IMG/VR virus record: IMGVR_UViG_3300006919_000373
Coordinates: 1-26,284 of that record
Source: a virus
Direction: 5' to 3' (one strand)
DNA length: 26,284 nucleotides
Positions 7,040 through 15,867 of this stretch are shown here, piece after piece (position 1 is the first letter of the stretch; the number at the start of each line of letters is the position of its first letter). The translations under genes were made by a program, and so were the position numbers. The notes beneath the pieces were generated by a model that was not told where the DNA came from, made no database searches, and was given only the letters and a program-made list of their open reading frames with translations.

Positions 7040-7714
7040 ATGTTAAACATCACTACACCCTATCCTTATAAAGAATTTAAAAGAAAGAGCGTCAATGGAA
7101 AACGTCTATACGAAAATCCGTATGGCGATCCTGTCCCTAGTGTTACAACAATATTGGATAAAACGAAACCTCGTGAAAAACGTGAGGCACTCGCCAATTG
7201 GAAAAAACGGGTGGGCGAAGCAAATGCTCAAAGAATAGTTACTGAAGCGGCAAATGTTGGCACAATAATGCACAACATATTAGAACACTGGGTAAAGAAC
7301 GAAGAGTACACAGGAGAGACTATACTGCAAGCCAAAATGATGGCAGACACAGTAAAGCAAAACATAGAACAAGACTTGGATGAAGTGTGGGGTAGCGAAG
7401 TTAATCTTTGCTATCCACAATTGTATGCAGGTACGACTGATTTAGTTGGTGTGTACAAAGGTGAACCGCATATTATGGACTTCAAGCAAACCAACAAGCC
7501 TAAAAAGCGTGAATGGATTGATGATTACTTTATGCAAGCCGCAGCATATGGAATGGCACACAATGAAGTGTTTGACACAAAGATTGAACGTGCTGCTATC
7601 TTTATGTGTAGCAGAGATCTAGAATGGCAACTGTTTGAAGTTGGCCCAGAAGAATTTGAAATGTGGACAGAAAAGTGGGCTCAGAGAGTCGCAGAGTTCT
7701 ACAACTTGTCATAA
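7040..7714 (+). CDS. PD-(D/E)XK superfamily nuclease (RecB/Cas4-like exonuclease)
   Basis: A 224-residue protein with the full set of RecB-type nuclease motifs: His78 in VGTIMHNILEHW, Glu120, Asp134 in GTTDLVG, Asp147 and Lys149 in IMDFKQ, and Gln166 in YFMQAAAYG. These bind the metal and catalyse DNA phosphodiester cleavage in this superfamily. Single-domain nucleases like this are common in marine T4-like phages and probably act in recombination, replication or host-DNA breakdown. It lies alone between presumed structural genes behind its own sigma70-type promoter, suggesting earlier expression than its neighbours. Confidence 0.9.
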   Translation: MLNITTPYPYKEFKRKSVNGKRLYENPYGDPVPSVTTILDKTKPREKREALANWKKRVGEANAQRIVTEAANVGTIMHNILEHWVKNEEYTGETILQAKMMADTVKQNIEQDLDEVWGSEVNLCYPQLYAGTTDLVGVYKGEPHIMDFKQTNKPKKREWIDDYFMQAAAYGMAHNEVFDTKIERAAIFMCSRDLEWQLFEVGPEEFEMWTEKWAQRVAEFYNLS

Positions 7715-7717
7715 ATA
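7710..7717 (+). promoter_or_regulatory. T4-type late promoter box (CATAAATA)
   Basis: CATAAATA overlaps the nuclease stop codon and precedes the tail-fibre-type gene. The leader contains AGGAG ending seven bases before the ATG at 7736, so this late gene does have a Shine-Dalgarno site, in contrast with the leaderless group. Confidence 0.6.
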
Positions 7718-7735
7718 CTGTATCAGGAGCACGAA

Positions 7736-8389
7736 ATGGCAGATACAAGAATTAGTAAAATTAAAGTAAGGCAGGGTAATTTTTCAGACCTTCCTACACT
7801 TGATCCAGGAGAATTTGGATTCGCTAAAGACGTAAGACGTCTTTTTATTGGTAATGATACAATCAGTGTTGGTACTGGTAACGGTGTGCTTACACAGTTC
7901 ACAGTTCCTATTGGATTAACTGAGCCAGGCGTGCTTAGAGTTTTTGTAGACGGTGTTGCAGTAAATGCAAGCGACTATACACTGATTGGAACAACACTAA
8001 CATTTAGTAGTGCTCCTACAGGTGCTATTACAGTTGGATTTAACAGCGAAGTTGATCTTGGAGAACAGCCTGTACAAGAAATACAACTAGCAGCAAATGC
8101 TACCAACAGTGATACAGGATTTCAAGTGGACACAACACAGTACAATGTAATAATCATGGATTATACACTAAAAAGCACAAACGGTGTAAGAGTAGGACAG
8201 ATACGTTTTGCTACAGATACCGGTGCAAGCACAACTACTATTGATGATAACTACACAGAAACCGGTGTAGTCAATGTACAATTTAATGTTGACATTGCAA
8301 CTGCCAATACTATGAAACTACAATATTCAGACTACGATAATCTTATTAGCACATTCAAATACACGTATCAAACTTGGAACAGCAATTAA
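7736..8389 (+). CDS. Tail fibre/receptor-binding-type virion protein
   Basis: A 217-residue protein. Its N-terminus (residues 5-40: ISKIKVRQGNFSDLPTLDPG, then EFGFAKDVRRLFIGND) matches the attachment 'head' domain found at the start of many phage tail fibres and tropism proteins. The rest is beta-rich, with Thr, Val and Asn repeats and little charge (VLRVFVDGVAVNASDYTLIG). It is short for a whole fibre, so it may be a small fibre, a fibre-base or a baseplate decoration. It has an AGGAG ribosome site behind a late box. Confidence 0.75.
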   Translation: MADTRISKIKVRQGNFSDLPTLDPGEFGFAKDVRRLFIGNDTISVGTGNGVLTQFTVPIGLTEPGVLRVFVDGVAVNASDYTLIGTTLTFSSAPTGAITVGFNSEVDLGEQPVQEIQLAANATNSDTGFQVDTTQYNVIIMDYTLKSTNGVRVGQIRFATDTGASTTTIDDNYTETGVVNVQFNVDIATANTMKLQYSDYDNLISTFKYTYQTWNSN

Positions 8390-8829
8390 ACCATAGAGCT
8401 TGGTTTGAATCTCCCAGTACACGTTTAAAAATGTGGCGGGAGTTTAGGCAGAGCTTGGATATAGAAAATACTTTGGAAGTATGTCAAACTGTCATTGACT
8501 GGTGGAAAAGTTCACCTATTATGGCAATAAGCATAGATCCAGTAGATTATAAAAGATGGCCTACACCTTGGGAAATGTTACACAAAGGAGATTTTTGTGA
8601 AAACAGTTTAGCCTTAGGTATGAGTTATACAATATATTATGCAAACAACCGTATACCTAATAGGATGGTTTTTGTACAAAATAAAAAAGATAGCATACAA
8701 AAATTATGTGTGCTAATTGATGAAAAATACTTGCTTAATTACCGTCACGGCGTTATAAGTAGTAGACCCGAGTCTGAAACAATTATCTATGACGTAGATA
8801 TAGACCGTGTGGTTAAGCACAATTATTAA
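8374..8829 (+). CDS. Unknown protein
   Basis: A 151-residue protein overlapping the previous gene by 16 bases. It is rich in aromatics (WFESPSTRLKMWREF, then VIDWWKSSPIM and RWPTPWEML). A single CENSLALG stretch near residue 75 and a lone His at about 125 could be read as a cysteine-protease-like pair, but nothing else supports that. Proteins with this WPTPWEML signature are familiar hypotheticals of marine T4-like phages. Function unknown. Confidence 0.7.
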   Translation: MEQQLNHRAWFESPSTRLKMWREFRQSLDIENTLEVCQTVIDWWKSSPIMAISIDPVDYKRWPTPWEMLHKGDFCENSLALGMSYTIYYANNRIPNRMVFVQNKKDSIQKLCVLIDEKYLLNYRHGVISSRPESETIIYDVDIDRVVKHNY

Positions 8830-8856
8830 AAAAATAATAAATGAGAGGACACTAGC

Positions 8857-11163
8857 ATGACTGAGATTCACGTAACAAAACGCAATGGTACAAGAGAACC
8901 AATTGACTTAGACAAATTACACAAAGTAGTTTTTTATGCAACAGAAGGTATCAATGGCGTTAGTGCTAGTGAAGTCGAAATCAAAAGCAGTATCCAATTT
9001 TACAATGGAATTACCAGTAGTGAAATTCAAGAAACACTTATTAAAAGTGCAGCTGATTTAATCTCAGAAGAAACTCCTAACTATCAGTGGGTAGCAGGTC
9101 GTCTTATTAACTATCATTTACGCAAACAAGTGTATGGTGATTTTGAGCCAGCACATTTATTTGAAATAGTACAAAAGAATGTTGAAGATGGTTGGTATGA
9201 TCAAGGACTATTAGAAGCCTACAATGAACAAGAATGGAATGAGCTAAACGATTATTTAAAACACGACAGAGATGAAAACTTTACATATGCTGCAATGGAA
9301 CAATTCCGTGGCAAATATTTGGTACAAAATCGTGTAACAAATGAAATAAAAGAAACACCACAGGTAGCATACATGTTAATTGCTGCAACACTGTTTGCAG
9401 ATTATCCACGAGAAACAAGACTTAAATGGGTTAAAGATTATTACGATGCAACTAGCAATTTTTATATCAGTTTGCCTACTCCTGTTATGGCCGGGGTTCG
9501 TACTCCGCAGCGTCAGTTTAGTAGTTGTGTTCTTATTGAAACTGGTGATAGTCTTGATAGCATTAATGCTACTACTAGTAGTATTGTAAAATATGTAAGT
9601 CAAAAAGCAGGTATTGGTGTTGGAGCAGGAAGCATACGTGCGCTAGGATCTCCAATTCGTAAAGGCGATGCTTATCACACAGGTGTTATTCCTTTTTATA
9701 AAATGTTCCAAAGTGCTACTCGCAGTTGCAGCCAAGGTGGTGTGCGCAATGGTGCTGCAACACTTTATTATCCAATTTGGCATTTAGAAGTTGAAGACTT
9801 ACTTGTACTTAAAAACAACAAAGGCACTGATGACAACCGTGTAAGACACATGGACTATGGTGTTCAATTTAACAAACTGTTCTACGAAAGATTGATCAGT
9901 AATGGTAATATCACACTGTTCTCACCTAGTGATGTGCCAGGCTTGTACGAAGCATTCTTTGCAGATCAAGACAGGTTTAGAGAACTATATGAAACAGCAG
10001 AACGTAATACAAAACTGCGTAAAAAAGTAGTTAGTGCAACCGAACTATTCAGTCAGTTTATGGAAGAACGCAAAAATACAGGACGCATTTATTTACAAAA
10101 TGTAGATAATGCTAATACCCACAGTTCGTTTAAACAAGACATTGCGCCAATACGTCAAAGCAACTTGTGTGCAGAAATCGATTTGCCTACAAAACCTCTC
10201 AATGATTTTAATGATGAACAAGGCGAAATTGCACTGTGTACATTGAGTGCTATCAATTGGGGCAATATCAAAACACCACAGGATTTTGAAAAGCCTTGTA
10301 CACTTGCAATCAGAGGATTAGATGCACTATTAAGTTATCAAAACTATCCAGTCAAAGCAGCATACAATGCTACAATGGGTAGACGTCCATTGGGTGTTGG
10401 CATTATTAATCTAGCATATTGGATGGCTAAAAATGACATGACATACAGCAATCCTGATTTGGCAAAAATTGACGAGTTTGCAGAAGCTTGGAGTTACTAT
10501 CTAATCAAAGCCAGTGCAGACCTGGCAGCAGAACAAGGCGCTTGTTTGTGGAATGATCAAACAAAATACAGCGACGGTATTACGCCCAATCAAACATACA
10601 AACAAGATGTAGATGAATTAGTACCTCATCAAGAGCGTATGCCGTGGAATGAACTGCGTCAACAACTGCGTGAAACAGGTATTCGCAACAGCACACTAAT
10701 GGCATTAATGCCAGCAGAAACAAGCGCACAGATTTCAAATGCTACAAATGGCATTGAACCTCCACGCAGTTTAGTAAGTGTTAAACAAAGTAAACATGGT
10801 GTGCTTAAACAAGTTGTGCCTGGCATTCATCATCTCAAAAACAAGTACGAATTGCTATGGGATCAACGTAGCCCAGAAGGTTATATGAGTATTATGGCAA
10901 TACTACAAAAATATATCGACCAAGGCATTAGTGTGAACACAAGCTATAATCCTACGTTTTATGAGGATGAAAAGATCAGCATGAGCGAAATGCTAAAACA
11001 CTTGATGATCTTTTACAAGTATGGTGGTAAGCAATTGTATTACTTTAACACATACGACGGACAAGGTGAGATTGATGTTGACAAACTAAACGAACCTGCT
11101 AATATAGAAATCAACGAAGATTATCAAATTGAAGAAGAAGATTGCGAAAGCTGTGTAATATAA
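8857..11163 (+). CDS. nrdA: Class Ia ribonucleoside-diphosphate reductase, alpha subunit
   Basis: A 768-residue catalytic subunit that reduces ribonucleoside diphosphates to deoxyribonucleotides. An ATP-cone domain starts at the N-terminus (VTKRNGTREPIDLDKLHKVV). Active-site cysteines are Cys224 (SSCVL) and Cys461 (CTLSAINWG), with the thiyl residue Cys438 in NLCAE flanked by Asn436 and Glu440, each one position before the Escherichia coli number. The radical-transfer tyrosines are the YY pair at 728-729. The C-terminal CESCVI carries the redox pair Cys763/Cys766 that receives electrons from glutaredoxin. Length is close to the E. coli 761. GAGGAC lies before the ATG. It forms an operon with nrdB and the glutaredoxin gene. 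All key residues are present, so it should be active. Confidence 0.98.
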   Translation: MTEIHVTKRNGTREPIDLDKLHKVVFYATEGINGVSASEVEIKSSIQFYNGITSSEIQETLIKSAADLISEETPNYQWVAGRLINYHLRKQVYGDFEPAHLFEIVQKNVEDGWYDQGLLEAYNEQEWNELNDYLKHDRDENFTYAAMEQFRGKYLVQNRVTNEIKETPQVAYMLIAATLFADYPRETRLKWVKDYYDATSNFYISLPTPVMAGVRTPQRQFSSCVLIETGDSLDSINATTSSIVKYVSQKAGIGVGAGSIRALGSPIRKGDAYHTGVIPFYKMFQSATRSCSQGGVRNGAATLYYPIWHLEVEDLLVLKNNKGTDDNRVRHMDYGVQFNKLFYERLISNGNITLFSPSDVPGLYEAFFADQDRFRELYETAERNTKLRKKVVSATELFSQFMEERKNTGRIYLQNVDNANTHSSFKQDIAPIRQSNLCAEIDLPTKPLNDFNDEQGEIALCTLSAINWGNIKTPQDFEKPCTLAIRGLDALLSYQNYPVKAAYNATMGRRPLGVGIINLAYWMAKNDMTYSNPDLAKIDEFAEAWSYYLIKASADLAAEQGACLWNDQTKYSDGITPNQTYKQDVDELVPHQERMPWNELRQQLRETGIRNSTLMALMPAETSAQISNATNGIEPPRSLVSVKQSKHGVLKQVVPGIHHLKNKYELLWDQRSPEGYMSIMAILQKYIDQGISVNTSYNPTFYEDEKISMSEMLKHLMIFYKYGGKQLYYFNTYDGQGEIDVDKLNEPANIEINEDYQIEEEDCESCVI

Positions 11164-11172
11164 GGAAATAAG

Positions 11173-12300
11173 ATGAGTGTACTAAATGCAAACCAAAGAA
11201 ACAAGCACCTAGAAAGTTTGATGTTTTTAGATCCAAACGGTGGTGTAGATATTCAACGTTACGATACGTTGAAGTATAAACAGTTTGACAAACTAACTGA
11301 CAAACAGTTGGGTTTCTTTTGGCGTCCAGAAGAAGTAGATGTATTAAAAGATGCAGCAGATTTTAAGAAGCTAACTGAACACGAAAAGCACATTTTCACA
11401 AGCAATCTCAAAAGACAAATCTTGCTGGACAGTGTACAAGGTCGTGCACCTGCAGACAGTTTCAATCCACTAGTAAGTTTACCTGAATTAGAAAACTGGG
11501 TAACAACTTGGACATTTAATGAAACTATTCACAGTCGCAGTTACACACATATTATTCGCAACGTATACAGTAATCCTAGTGTTGTTTTTGATGAAATGAT
11601 GGACATTCAAGAAATTGTTGATTGTGCAAGCGATATTAGTAAACACTATGACGATCTCATTGAAATGGGTCAATGGTATAATCTATTGGGTGAAGGTACG
11701 CACACTGTAAATGGTAAAAAGATCACAGTTGATTTGTACGAACTTAAAAAGTTAATTTACAAAGCTATGGTAAGTGTAAACATCTTAGAAGGTGTTCGTT
11801 TTTACGTTTCATTTGCTTGTAGTTGGGCGTTTGCTGAACTTAAAAAGATGGAAGGCAATGCCAAGATTATCAAATTGATTTGTCGTGATGAAAACGTACA
11901 CTTAGGTAGCACACAAACACTGCTAAAACTCATGCCTAAGGATGATCCGGACTTTGCAAAAATTGCTGAAGAAACCAAAGACGAAATGATACAATTGTTC
12001 ATTGATGCTGTGGATCAAGAAAAAGCATGGGCAGAATATTTGTTCAAAGATGGCAGCATGATTGGACTTAACACACAACTGCTAAATGAATATGTGGAGT
12101 GGACTGCCAACAAACGTATGACTGCTATTGGATTGCCTAGCCCATACAAAGGCGGCAGCAATCCTTTGCCTTGGACACAAAAATGGATTGCTGGTGCAGA
12201 AGTACAGGTTGCTCCACAAGAAACAGAAATATCAAGCTATGTTATTGGCGGTACAAAACAGGATGTAAATGGTAGTACATTCCAGGGCATTAAACTATGA
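11173..12300 (+). CDS. nrdB: Class Ia ribonucleoside-diphosphate reductase, beta subunit
   Basis: A 375-residue radical-generating subunit, the same length as the E. coli protein. Iron ligands are Asp86 (LLDSVQGR), Glu117 and His120 (FNETIHSRSY), Glu206 (ILEGVRFY), and Glu240/His243 (RDENVHLG). The radical tyrosine is Tyr124 in RSYTHIIRN. The TTTGAC-type tail and C-terminal residues probably dock NrdA. It starts ten bases after nrdA behind AAGGAAA and overlaps the glutaredoxin gene by ATGA. It has a tyrosyl-radical ligand set of class Ia rather than the Mn-type or Tyr-less variants. Confidence 0.98.
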   Translation: MSVLNANQRNKHLESLMFLDPNGGVDIQRYDTLKYKQFDKLTDKQLGFFWRPEEVDVLKDAADFKKLTEHEKHIFTSNLKRQILLDSVQGRAPADSFNPLVSLPELENWVTTWTFNETIHSRSYTHIIRNVYSNPSVVFDEMMDIQEIVDCASDISKHYDDLIEMGQWYNLLGEGTHTVNGKKITVDLYELKKLIYKAMVSVNILEGVRFYVSFACSWAFAELKKMEGNAKIIKLICRDENVHLGSTQTLLKLMPKDDPDFAKIAEETKDEMIQLFIDAVDQEKAWAEYLFKDGSMIGLNTQLLNEYVEWTANKRMTAIGLPSPYKGGSNPLPWTQKWIAGAEVQVAPQETEISSYVIGGTKQDVNGSTFQGIKL

Positions 12301-12572
12301 TCACATTGTACAGCAAACCATTGTGTCCTTATTGTGAAATGGCAAAGCATTACTTGACAAAAAACGAAATTGAATACGAAGAAATTAGAGTGGATACCAA
12401 TCCCGAAGCTCGTGAGTTTTTACTAAATGAAGGGCATAGAACTATGCCACAGATTTATCACAACGGAAAACTACTGGTAGCCGGTGGCGGGCAAGCACTT
12501 GTTCGTATGAATCCAAATACAGTAAAAGAACTCATAGGAGAAGTTGTAGATGTTAGTGATTTCAAACTTTAG
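12297..12572 (+). CDS. grx: Glutaredoxin (electron donor to the ribonucleotide reductase)
   Basis: A 91-residue glutaredoxin with the redox site Cys10-Pro-Tyr-Cys13, the cis-proline motif TMPQI (Pro51) and the GGG turn at 63-65 that contacts glutathione. It overlaps nrdB by four bases (ATGA). In T4 the analogous small thiol protein (NrdC) supplies electrons to the phage reductase; position and motif make the same role very likely here. The symbol follows family usage; nrdC is an alternative. Confidence 0.93.
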   Translation: MITLYSKPLCPYCEMAKHYLTKNEIEYEEIRVDTNPEAREFLLNEGHRTMPQIYHNGKLLVAGGGQALVRMNPNTVKELIGEVVDVSDFKL

Positions 12573-12876
12573 TAAAGGAGACACTGTTACAGTTAAATTG
12601 AGCACAGGCGAAGAAATAGTTGGTAGATTTGATAGCTCAAGTGCAGATGATCTTAAACTAGTAAAACCCACAGTGCTTACACTCAATCCACAAAACGGAC
12701 AAGCCATGCTTATTCCTTGGCTAATGAGTATTGATACAGGTAGCAGTGAACCAATCAGTATAAAAGGTTCTCAAATAGTTGCTACTGCTCGACCCAACAA
12801 GGGACTGAGCGACGGATATATTCAAAGTACCAGCGGCATTGCTCCGGCTAGCAGTCTTGAGGGTCTTAAACTCTAA
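12550..12876 (+). CDS. Sm/SH3-like beta-barrel protein, unknown function
   Basis: A 108-residue protein. Residues 9-45 (KGDTVTVKLSTGEEIVGRFD, then KLVKPTVL) follow the pattern of an Sm/LSm or similar small SH3-like barrel: alternating hydrophobic strands and G-x-F-D. The C-terminal 40 residues are polar. It overlaps the glutaredoxin gene by 23 bases and has GGAG ten bases before the ATG. Barrel-type small proteins of marine T4-like phages occur near baseplate genes, and its downstream neighbour is a spike-tip protein, so a virion role or RNA binding are both possible. The fold call is by eye only. Confidence 0.65.
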   Translation: MLVISNFSKGDTVTVKLSTGEEIVGRFDSSSADDLKLVKPTVLTLNPQNGQAMLIPWLMSIDTGSSEPISIKGSQIVATARPNKGLSDGYIQSTSGIAPASSLEGLKL

Positions 12877-12882
12877 TAAATA
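12875..12882 (+). promoter_or_regulatory. T4-type late promoter box (AATAAATA), 5 bases before an ATG
   Basis: AATAAATA overlaps the previous stop and is followed by CTTGC and the ATG at 12888. It is one of five boxes with identical five-base spacing. No Shine-Dalgarno sequence lies in between. Confidence 0.65.
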
Positions 12883-12887
12883 CTTGC

Positions 12888-13190
12888 ATGGCAAGATGGG
12901 TACACAGAGAATTTGATTTTAGAGATTGCGGAGCAACAACGATAACTGTTTGTCCTGATGTAAGGGTAAACAGTAGACGTATTAGTATCGATGGTGATCC
13001 CAACACTGATAAAGGCGGTAGTCTGATAGCCACTGACACAGTGGGCAGTGTTAGAGCTATGGCAATTCCTGTGATATTGATAAGAGATCCTGCTAATCCA
13101 GATAGCAAATGTCCAGGAGATAGTCACTGTAATCCAAGAGCCAAAACAGCAAGTCCTGATGTACGTGCCGGTGGGAACAATAATCCATGA
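12888..13190 (+). CDS. PAAR-like tail-spike tip protein (T4 gp5.4-like)
   Basis: A 100-residue protein the size of T4 gp5.4 (97 residues). It has a beta-rich core of short strands (ITVCPDVRVNSRRI, then DKGGSLIATDTVGS), a GSVRAMAIPVILIRDP stretch, Cys/His candidates for a metal site (CPGDSHCNP near the C-terminus) and a repeated PDVR motif. PAAR proteins cap the central spike of contractile tails and sharpen the puncturing tip. The start follows a late box, and it overlaps the next large tail gene by ATGA, as expected for a virion pair. The cysteine/histidine pattern is not the canonical PAAR one, so confidence is moderate. Confidence 0.6.
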   Translation: MARWVHREFDFRDCGATTITVCPDVRVNSRRISIDGDPNTDKGGSLIATDTVGSVRAMAIPVILIRDPANPDSKCPGDSHCNPRAKTASPDVRAGGNNNP

Positions 13191-15718
13191 GTTTTAGAGA
13201 TTTTAAACAAGGTTTGCAAAATGCAAACGACTATTTAGATGCTCAGCATCATATCAGTGGTACTATTGCTGCTGGCGCTGATGCACTGAGAGTTACTAGT
13301 CAAGCACAATACAGTTTCACACTCAGAGAAATCTTATGTCAAGTACTGAGTGGCAATGGTATGAAATTACCAAATGTGCAACTGTGTTTGCATGCTAACA
13401 TTCAAGAGTTATTAAAAATTCCAAACATACAAGGTGAGATTGCAGATGCACTAAATCAATTGTTAGGCGGCGTAGAGCAATTTATGGATCATACTAAAAT
13501 AGACAATGTTTTAGGAAGATTAAACATGGTGTTAGGAGAAGCTCAGAACGTTGCTAATCTTATCAACTTCTGTAGTGCTCCTGTAGATCCAATTGCTATT
13601 CCTAATATGTTGGAACGTGCAATGGGCAGTTTCTTAGGAGCAGGTAAACAACTTGCTAATGACATTGGTAGTATGGATCCTGGTAATGTTTGTGCATGTA
13701 TTAGTACCAATGGCGGATTTAATGCCAGTGTATTCAACGGCGGCGTACTAGGAAATATTGCCAATCAAATTGATGCAATAACAAGTGGGTCGTTAATACA
13801 AAGCGAAATTGATAGAATTGTAAACGATGTTAAGGGTATTACAGATAGAATTACTAGCTTAGTAGATTTTGAAAACAATATTATTGGTTCTTATTCACCT
13901 GGTGGTAGCCAATTTGCAACACCGGACAGCGGATGTAATAGTGAAATTGGTGTGTTGCACAATCCAGGATCAGGACCTATTAGTGGTAATAGCAGAATTT
14001 CAACACAATTAAAAAGTTTATACGACAGGCTTGCAGCTTATCCTGTGCAGTATAGTTTAGGAAGTGGAAAAGACAATACCACAGGTCATCAGTACGATGC
14101 TAATAATAATCGCATTGTTAGTGGAGAAGTAATAGAATATCCTAACATTTTTCATCTGTTACTAGATGACGAAATGCTAAACTTGTTACGTGCAGCCGAT
14201 AATCCAACACCAACGATTGAAAGTCAAATTCCGGTTTATGACTATTGTGGTAACATAATAGGTTATACACAAGAGTTTGAACAAAGGGAACAAGAAAAAA
14301 GTCAAGGAAATACACCAACTATACCTAACAGTCCGGGTTATCGAGCAGGCGGGCTAATCACTGACACAGCTAGTCAAGTAAGTGATAATGTGTCAGTTAG
14401 TGGTACCACAGTAATTAATAACTTTAATAACACAGGTAATACACTGTATCTAGTAAGTAGTGAACAAGCACAACTTGCACTAAATGCAAACACAGACGAC
14501 ATTGTAATTAGAACTGATATTTTAACAATCTTCACTCGTAAAGATACAGGAGGTTTTAACACAGGAACACTAGCAGATTATCAGCAAGCAACTAGCACAT
14601 TGTTTGACTTTTTAAACAACTTAAATGTAGAAAGTGGCAGTGGTGTTATTGTTAAAGATGCAGGTGTTAGTAGAGCAAGGCAAGTTGAAGGTAAAGCAGG
14701 AGAAACTCGTGTAATCAATGGTGACGGCGCTGGCGGTAACATTAGAGTTGAACTAGAAGAAAATACTAGAATACCAGGAACAGCAGCTATTAGAATACCA
14801 GCTGGTACAACTGCACAGCGGCCAAACACAGAAATTGGCGAAATACGCTATAACACAGATACACACAATATCGAAGCATATTACGGAGATACAAACACTT
14901 GGCGTAATATTGCTAGCGGCGGCGGTAGTGGATCAATTTCAAGTGCTAGCAATGTTGGAACAGGCAGCGGTGTATTCAAACAAGCTAGCGGAAGTGATTT
15001 AGAATTTAGATCACTTGTAAATGCCGGTGGCATTAGTATTACACAAAATGCAGATGATCTTACAATTACTGATACTATTACAAGTAGCAATGTAGGTGGT
15101 GCTAATCAAGTATTCAAACAACGTACAGCAAATAATTTTGAATTTAGAACACTGACTAGCAGCGATAGCAGTGTTGTAATTACACAAAATGCAGATACAA
15201 TCGATCTCAGCGGAGATCCAAATGTAAAGAAAACACAAGTCACAACTACAGGAAGTGGTGCAACAGCAATTCAAGTTAACGGAGTTTATCCAGAACCAGC
15301 TAGTGGGAAAACTTGGTTTTTCACTGCTTATGCTATTGGTCGTGCAACCACAGGTCAAGTACAAGCATTTAAGATTGAAGGACTAGCAGACAATCAAACC
15401 GGAACTACTAGTATTGTGAGTAACACTGTGATGAAAACAGACTATCAACGCACTACAACAGACACAGTGCAAGCTATATGGGATCCGTTAACTGCATATA
15501 TAACCAATGATAGTGTTGAATATGACGGTAACATATACCAAGCTAATACTAACGTGGCTTCAGGTGAACTAAGTCCAGATCAAAATGCTAACTGGACTGT
15601 AACTTACACTGGTTGGAACTTTAGTGCTGAAATAGACAATGGTCTTAAATTTAAAGTTAAAGGCGATGCAACAGCTAATGTTAGTTGGGATGTAAGAATC
15701 ACATATTTAGAAGTATAA
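13187..15718 (+). CDS. Large baseplate/tail-fibre-type virion protein
   Basis: An 843-residue protein. Residues 1-230 are helical and cysteine-containing (LREILCQVLSGNGMKLPNVQ region), a likely anchoring part. About residues 395-520 are disordered, Asn/Thr-rich. Near 548-575 a GEIRYNTDTHNIEAYYGD segment is typical of phage fibre shafts. Two homologous modules follow at about 585-625 and 631-670 (each with VFKQ, EFR and ITQNAD). Near 764-800 a TAYITNDSVEYDGNIYQAN pattern resembles CBM5/12 chitin-type carbohydrate modules. This suggests a surface-binding fibre or baseplate spike. The gene overlaps the PAAR-type gene and ends in a late box. Receptor specificity is unknown. Confidence 0.75.
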   Translation: MSFRDFKQGLQNANDYLDAQHHISGTIAAGADALRVTSQAQYSFTLREILCQVLSGNGMKLPNVQLCLHANIQELLKIPNIQGEIADALNQLLGGVEQFMDHTKIDNVLGRLNMVLGEAQNVANLINFCSAPVDPIAIPNMLERAMGSFLGAGKQLANDIGSMDPGNVCACISTNGGFNASVFNGGVLGNIANQIDAITSGSLIQSEIDRIVNDVKGITDRITSLVDFENNIIGSYSPGGSQFATPDSGCNSEIGVLHNPGSGPISGNSRISTQLKSLYDRLAAYPVQYSLGSGKDNTTGHQYDANNNRIVSGEVIEYPNIFHLLLDDEMLNLLRAADNPTPTIESQIPVYDYCGNIIGYTQEFEQREQEKSQGNTPTIPNSPGYRAGGLITDTASQVSDNVSVSGTTVINNFNNTGNTLYLVSSEQAQLALNANTDDIVIRTDILTIFTRKDTGGFNTGTLADYQQATSTLFDFLNNLNVESGSGVIVKDAGVSRARQVEGKAGETRVINGDGAGGNIRVELEENTRIPGTAAIRIPAGTTAQRPNTEIGEIRYNTDTHNIEAYYGDTNTWRNIASGGGSGSISSASNVGTGSGVFKQASGSDLEFRSLVNAGGISITQNADDLTITDTITSSNVGGANQVFKQRTANNFEFRTLTSSDSSVVITQNADTIDLSGDPNVKKTQVTTTGSGATAIQVNGVYPEPASGKTWFFTAYAIGRATTGQVQAFKIEGLADNQTGTTSIVSNTVMKTDYQRTTTDTVQAIWDPLTAYITNDSVEYDGNIYQANTNVASGELSPDQNANWTVTYTGWNFSAEIDNGLKFKVKGDATANVSWDVRITYLEV

Positions 15719-15721
15719 ATA
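15714..15721 (+). promoter_or_regulatory. T4-type late promoter box at the end of the tail gene
   Basis: A perfect TATAAATA overlaps the tail gene stop. There is no gene start within the next 100 bases apart from a 13-codon frame at 15822, so if active this box would run through the AT-rich hairpin into the early-type small-gene cluster. It could also be a chance match, since stop codons favour TAAATA. Confidence 0.45.
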
Positions 15722-15724
15722 CTG

Positions 15725-15767
15725 TGTCAACAAAAAAATGTATTTTTTTGAATCTTTTTTGTTGACA
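15725..15767. promoter_or_regulatory. 13-base-pair inverted repeat overlapping a -35 box (operator or terminator)
   Basis: TGTCAACAAAAAA (15725-15737) and TTTTTTGTTGACA (15755-15767) are perfect inverted copies with a 17-base loop, in which CAAAAAAA and TTTTTTTG can form a second, inner hairpin. The right arm contains the -35 box TTGACA (15762-15767). It may act as an operator for the promoter, a bidirectional terminator after the tail gene, or both. Confidence 0.65.
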
Positions 15768-15790
15768 TTCGAGTCGTCTTGCCATAAACT
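15762..15790 (+). promoter_or_regulatory. Sigma70-type promoter for the small-gene cluster
   Basis: TTGACA and TAAACT are 17 bases apart. The spacer holds GTCGTCTTG, close to one half of the palindrome in the promoters at 17349 and 18122. A perfect CTTACT-T-AGTAAG dyad (15791-15803) begins just after the -10 box, over the expected start site, and may be another operator. Confidence 0.75.
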
Positions 15791-15821
15791 CTTACTTAGT
15801 AAGAAATTATGGAGAGATGTC

Positions 15822-15863
15822 ATGGCACATCGAATATTAAACTATAGGCAAAAGAGAGGCTAA
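15822..15863 (+). CDS. Possible 13-residue leader peptide
   Basis: ATG to TAA encodes MAHRILNYRQKRG. GGAGAG lies six bases before its ATG, and its end overlaps the AGAGAGG ribosome site of the next gene, so it could be a translated leader that couples or limits translation of the gene at 15868. It is too short to establish from sequence alone. Confidence 0.3.
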   Translation: MAHRILNYRQKRG

Positions 15864-15867
15864 AAGA

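Noticed and set aside
9380-9589. Small plus-strand frame inside nrdA
   Set aside because: It lies wholly within the well-supported nrdA frame, with no ribosome site.
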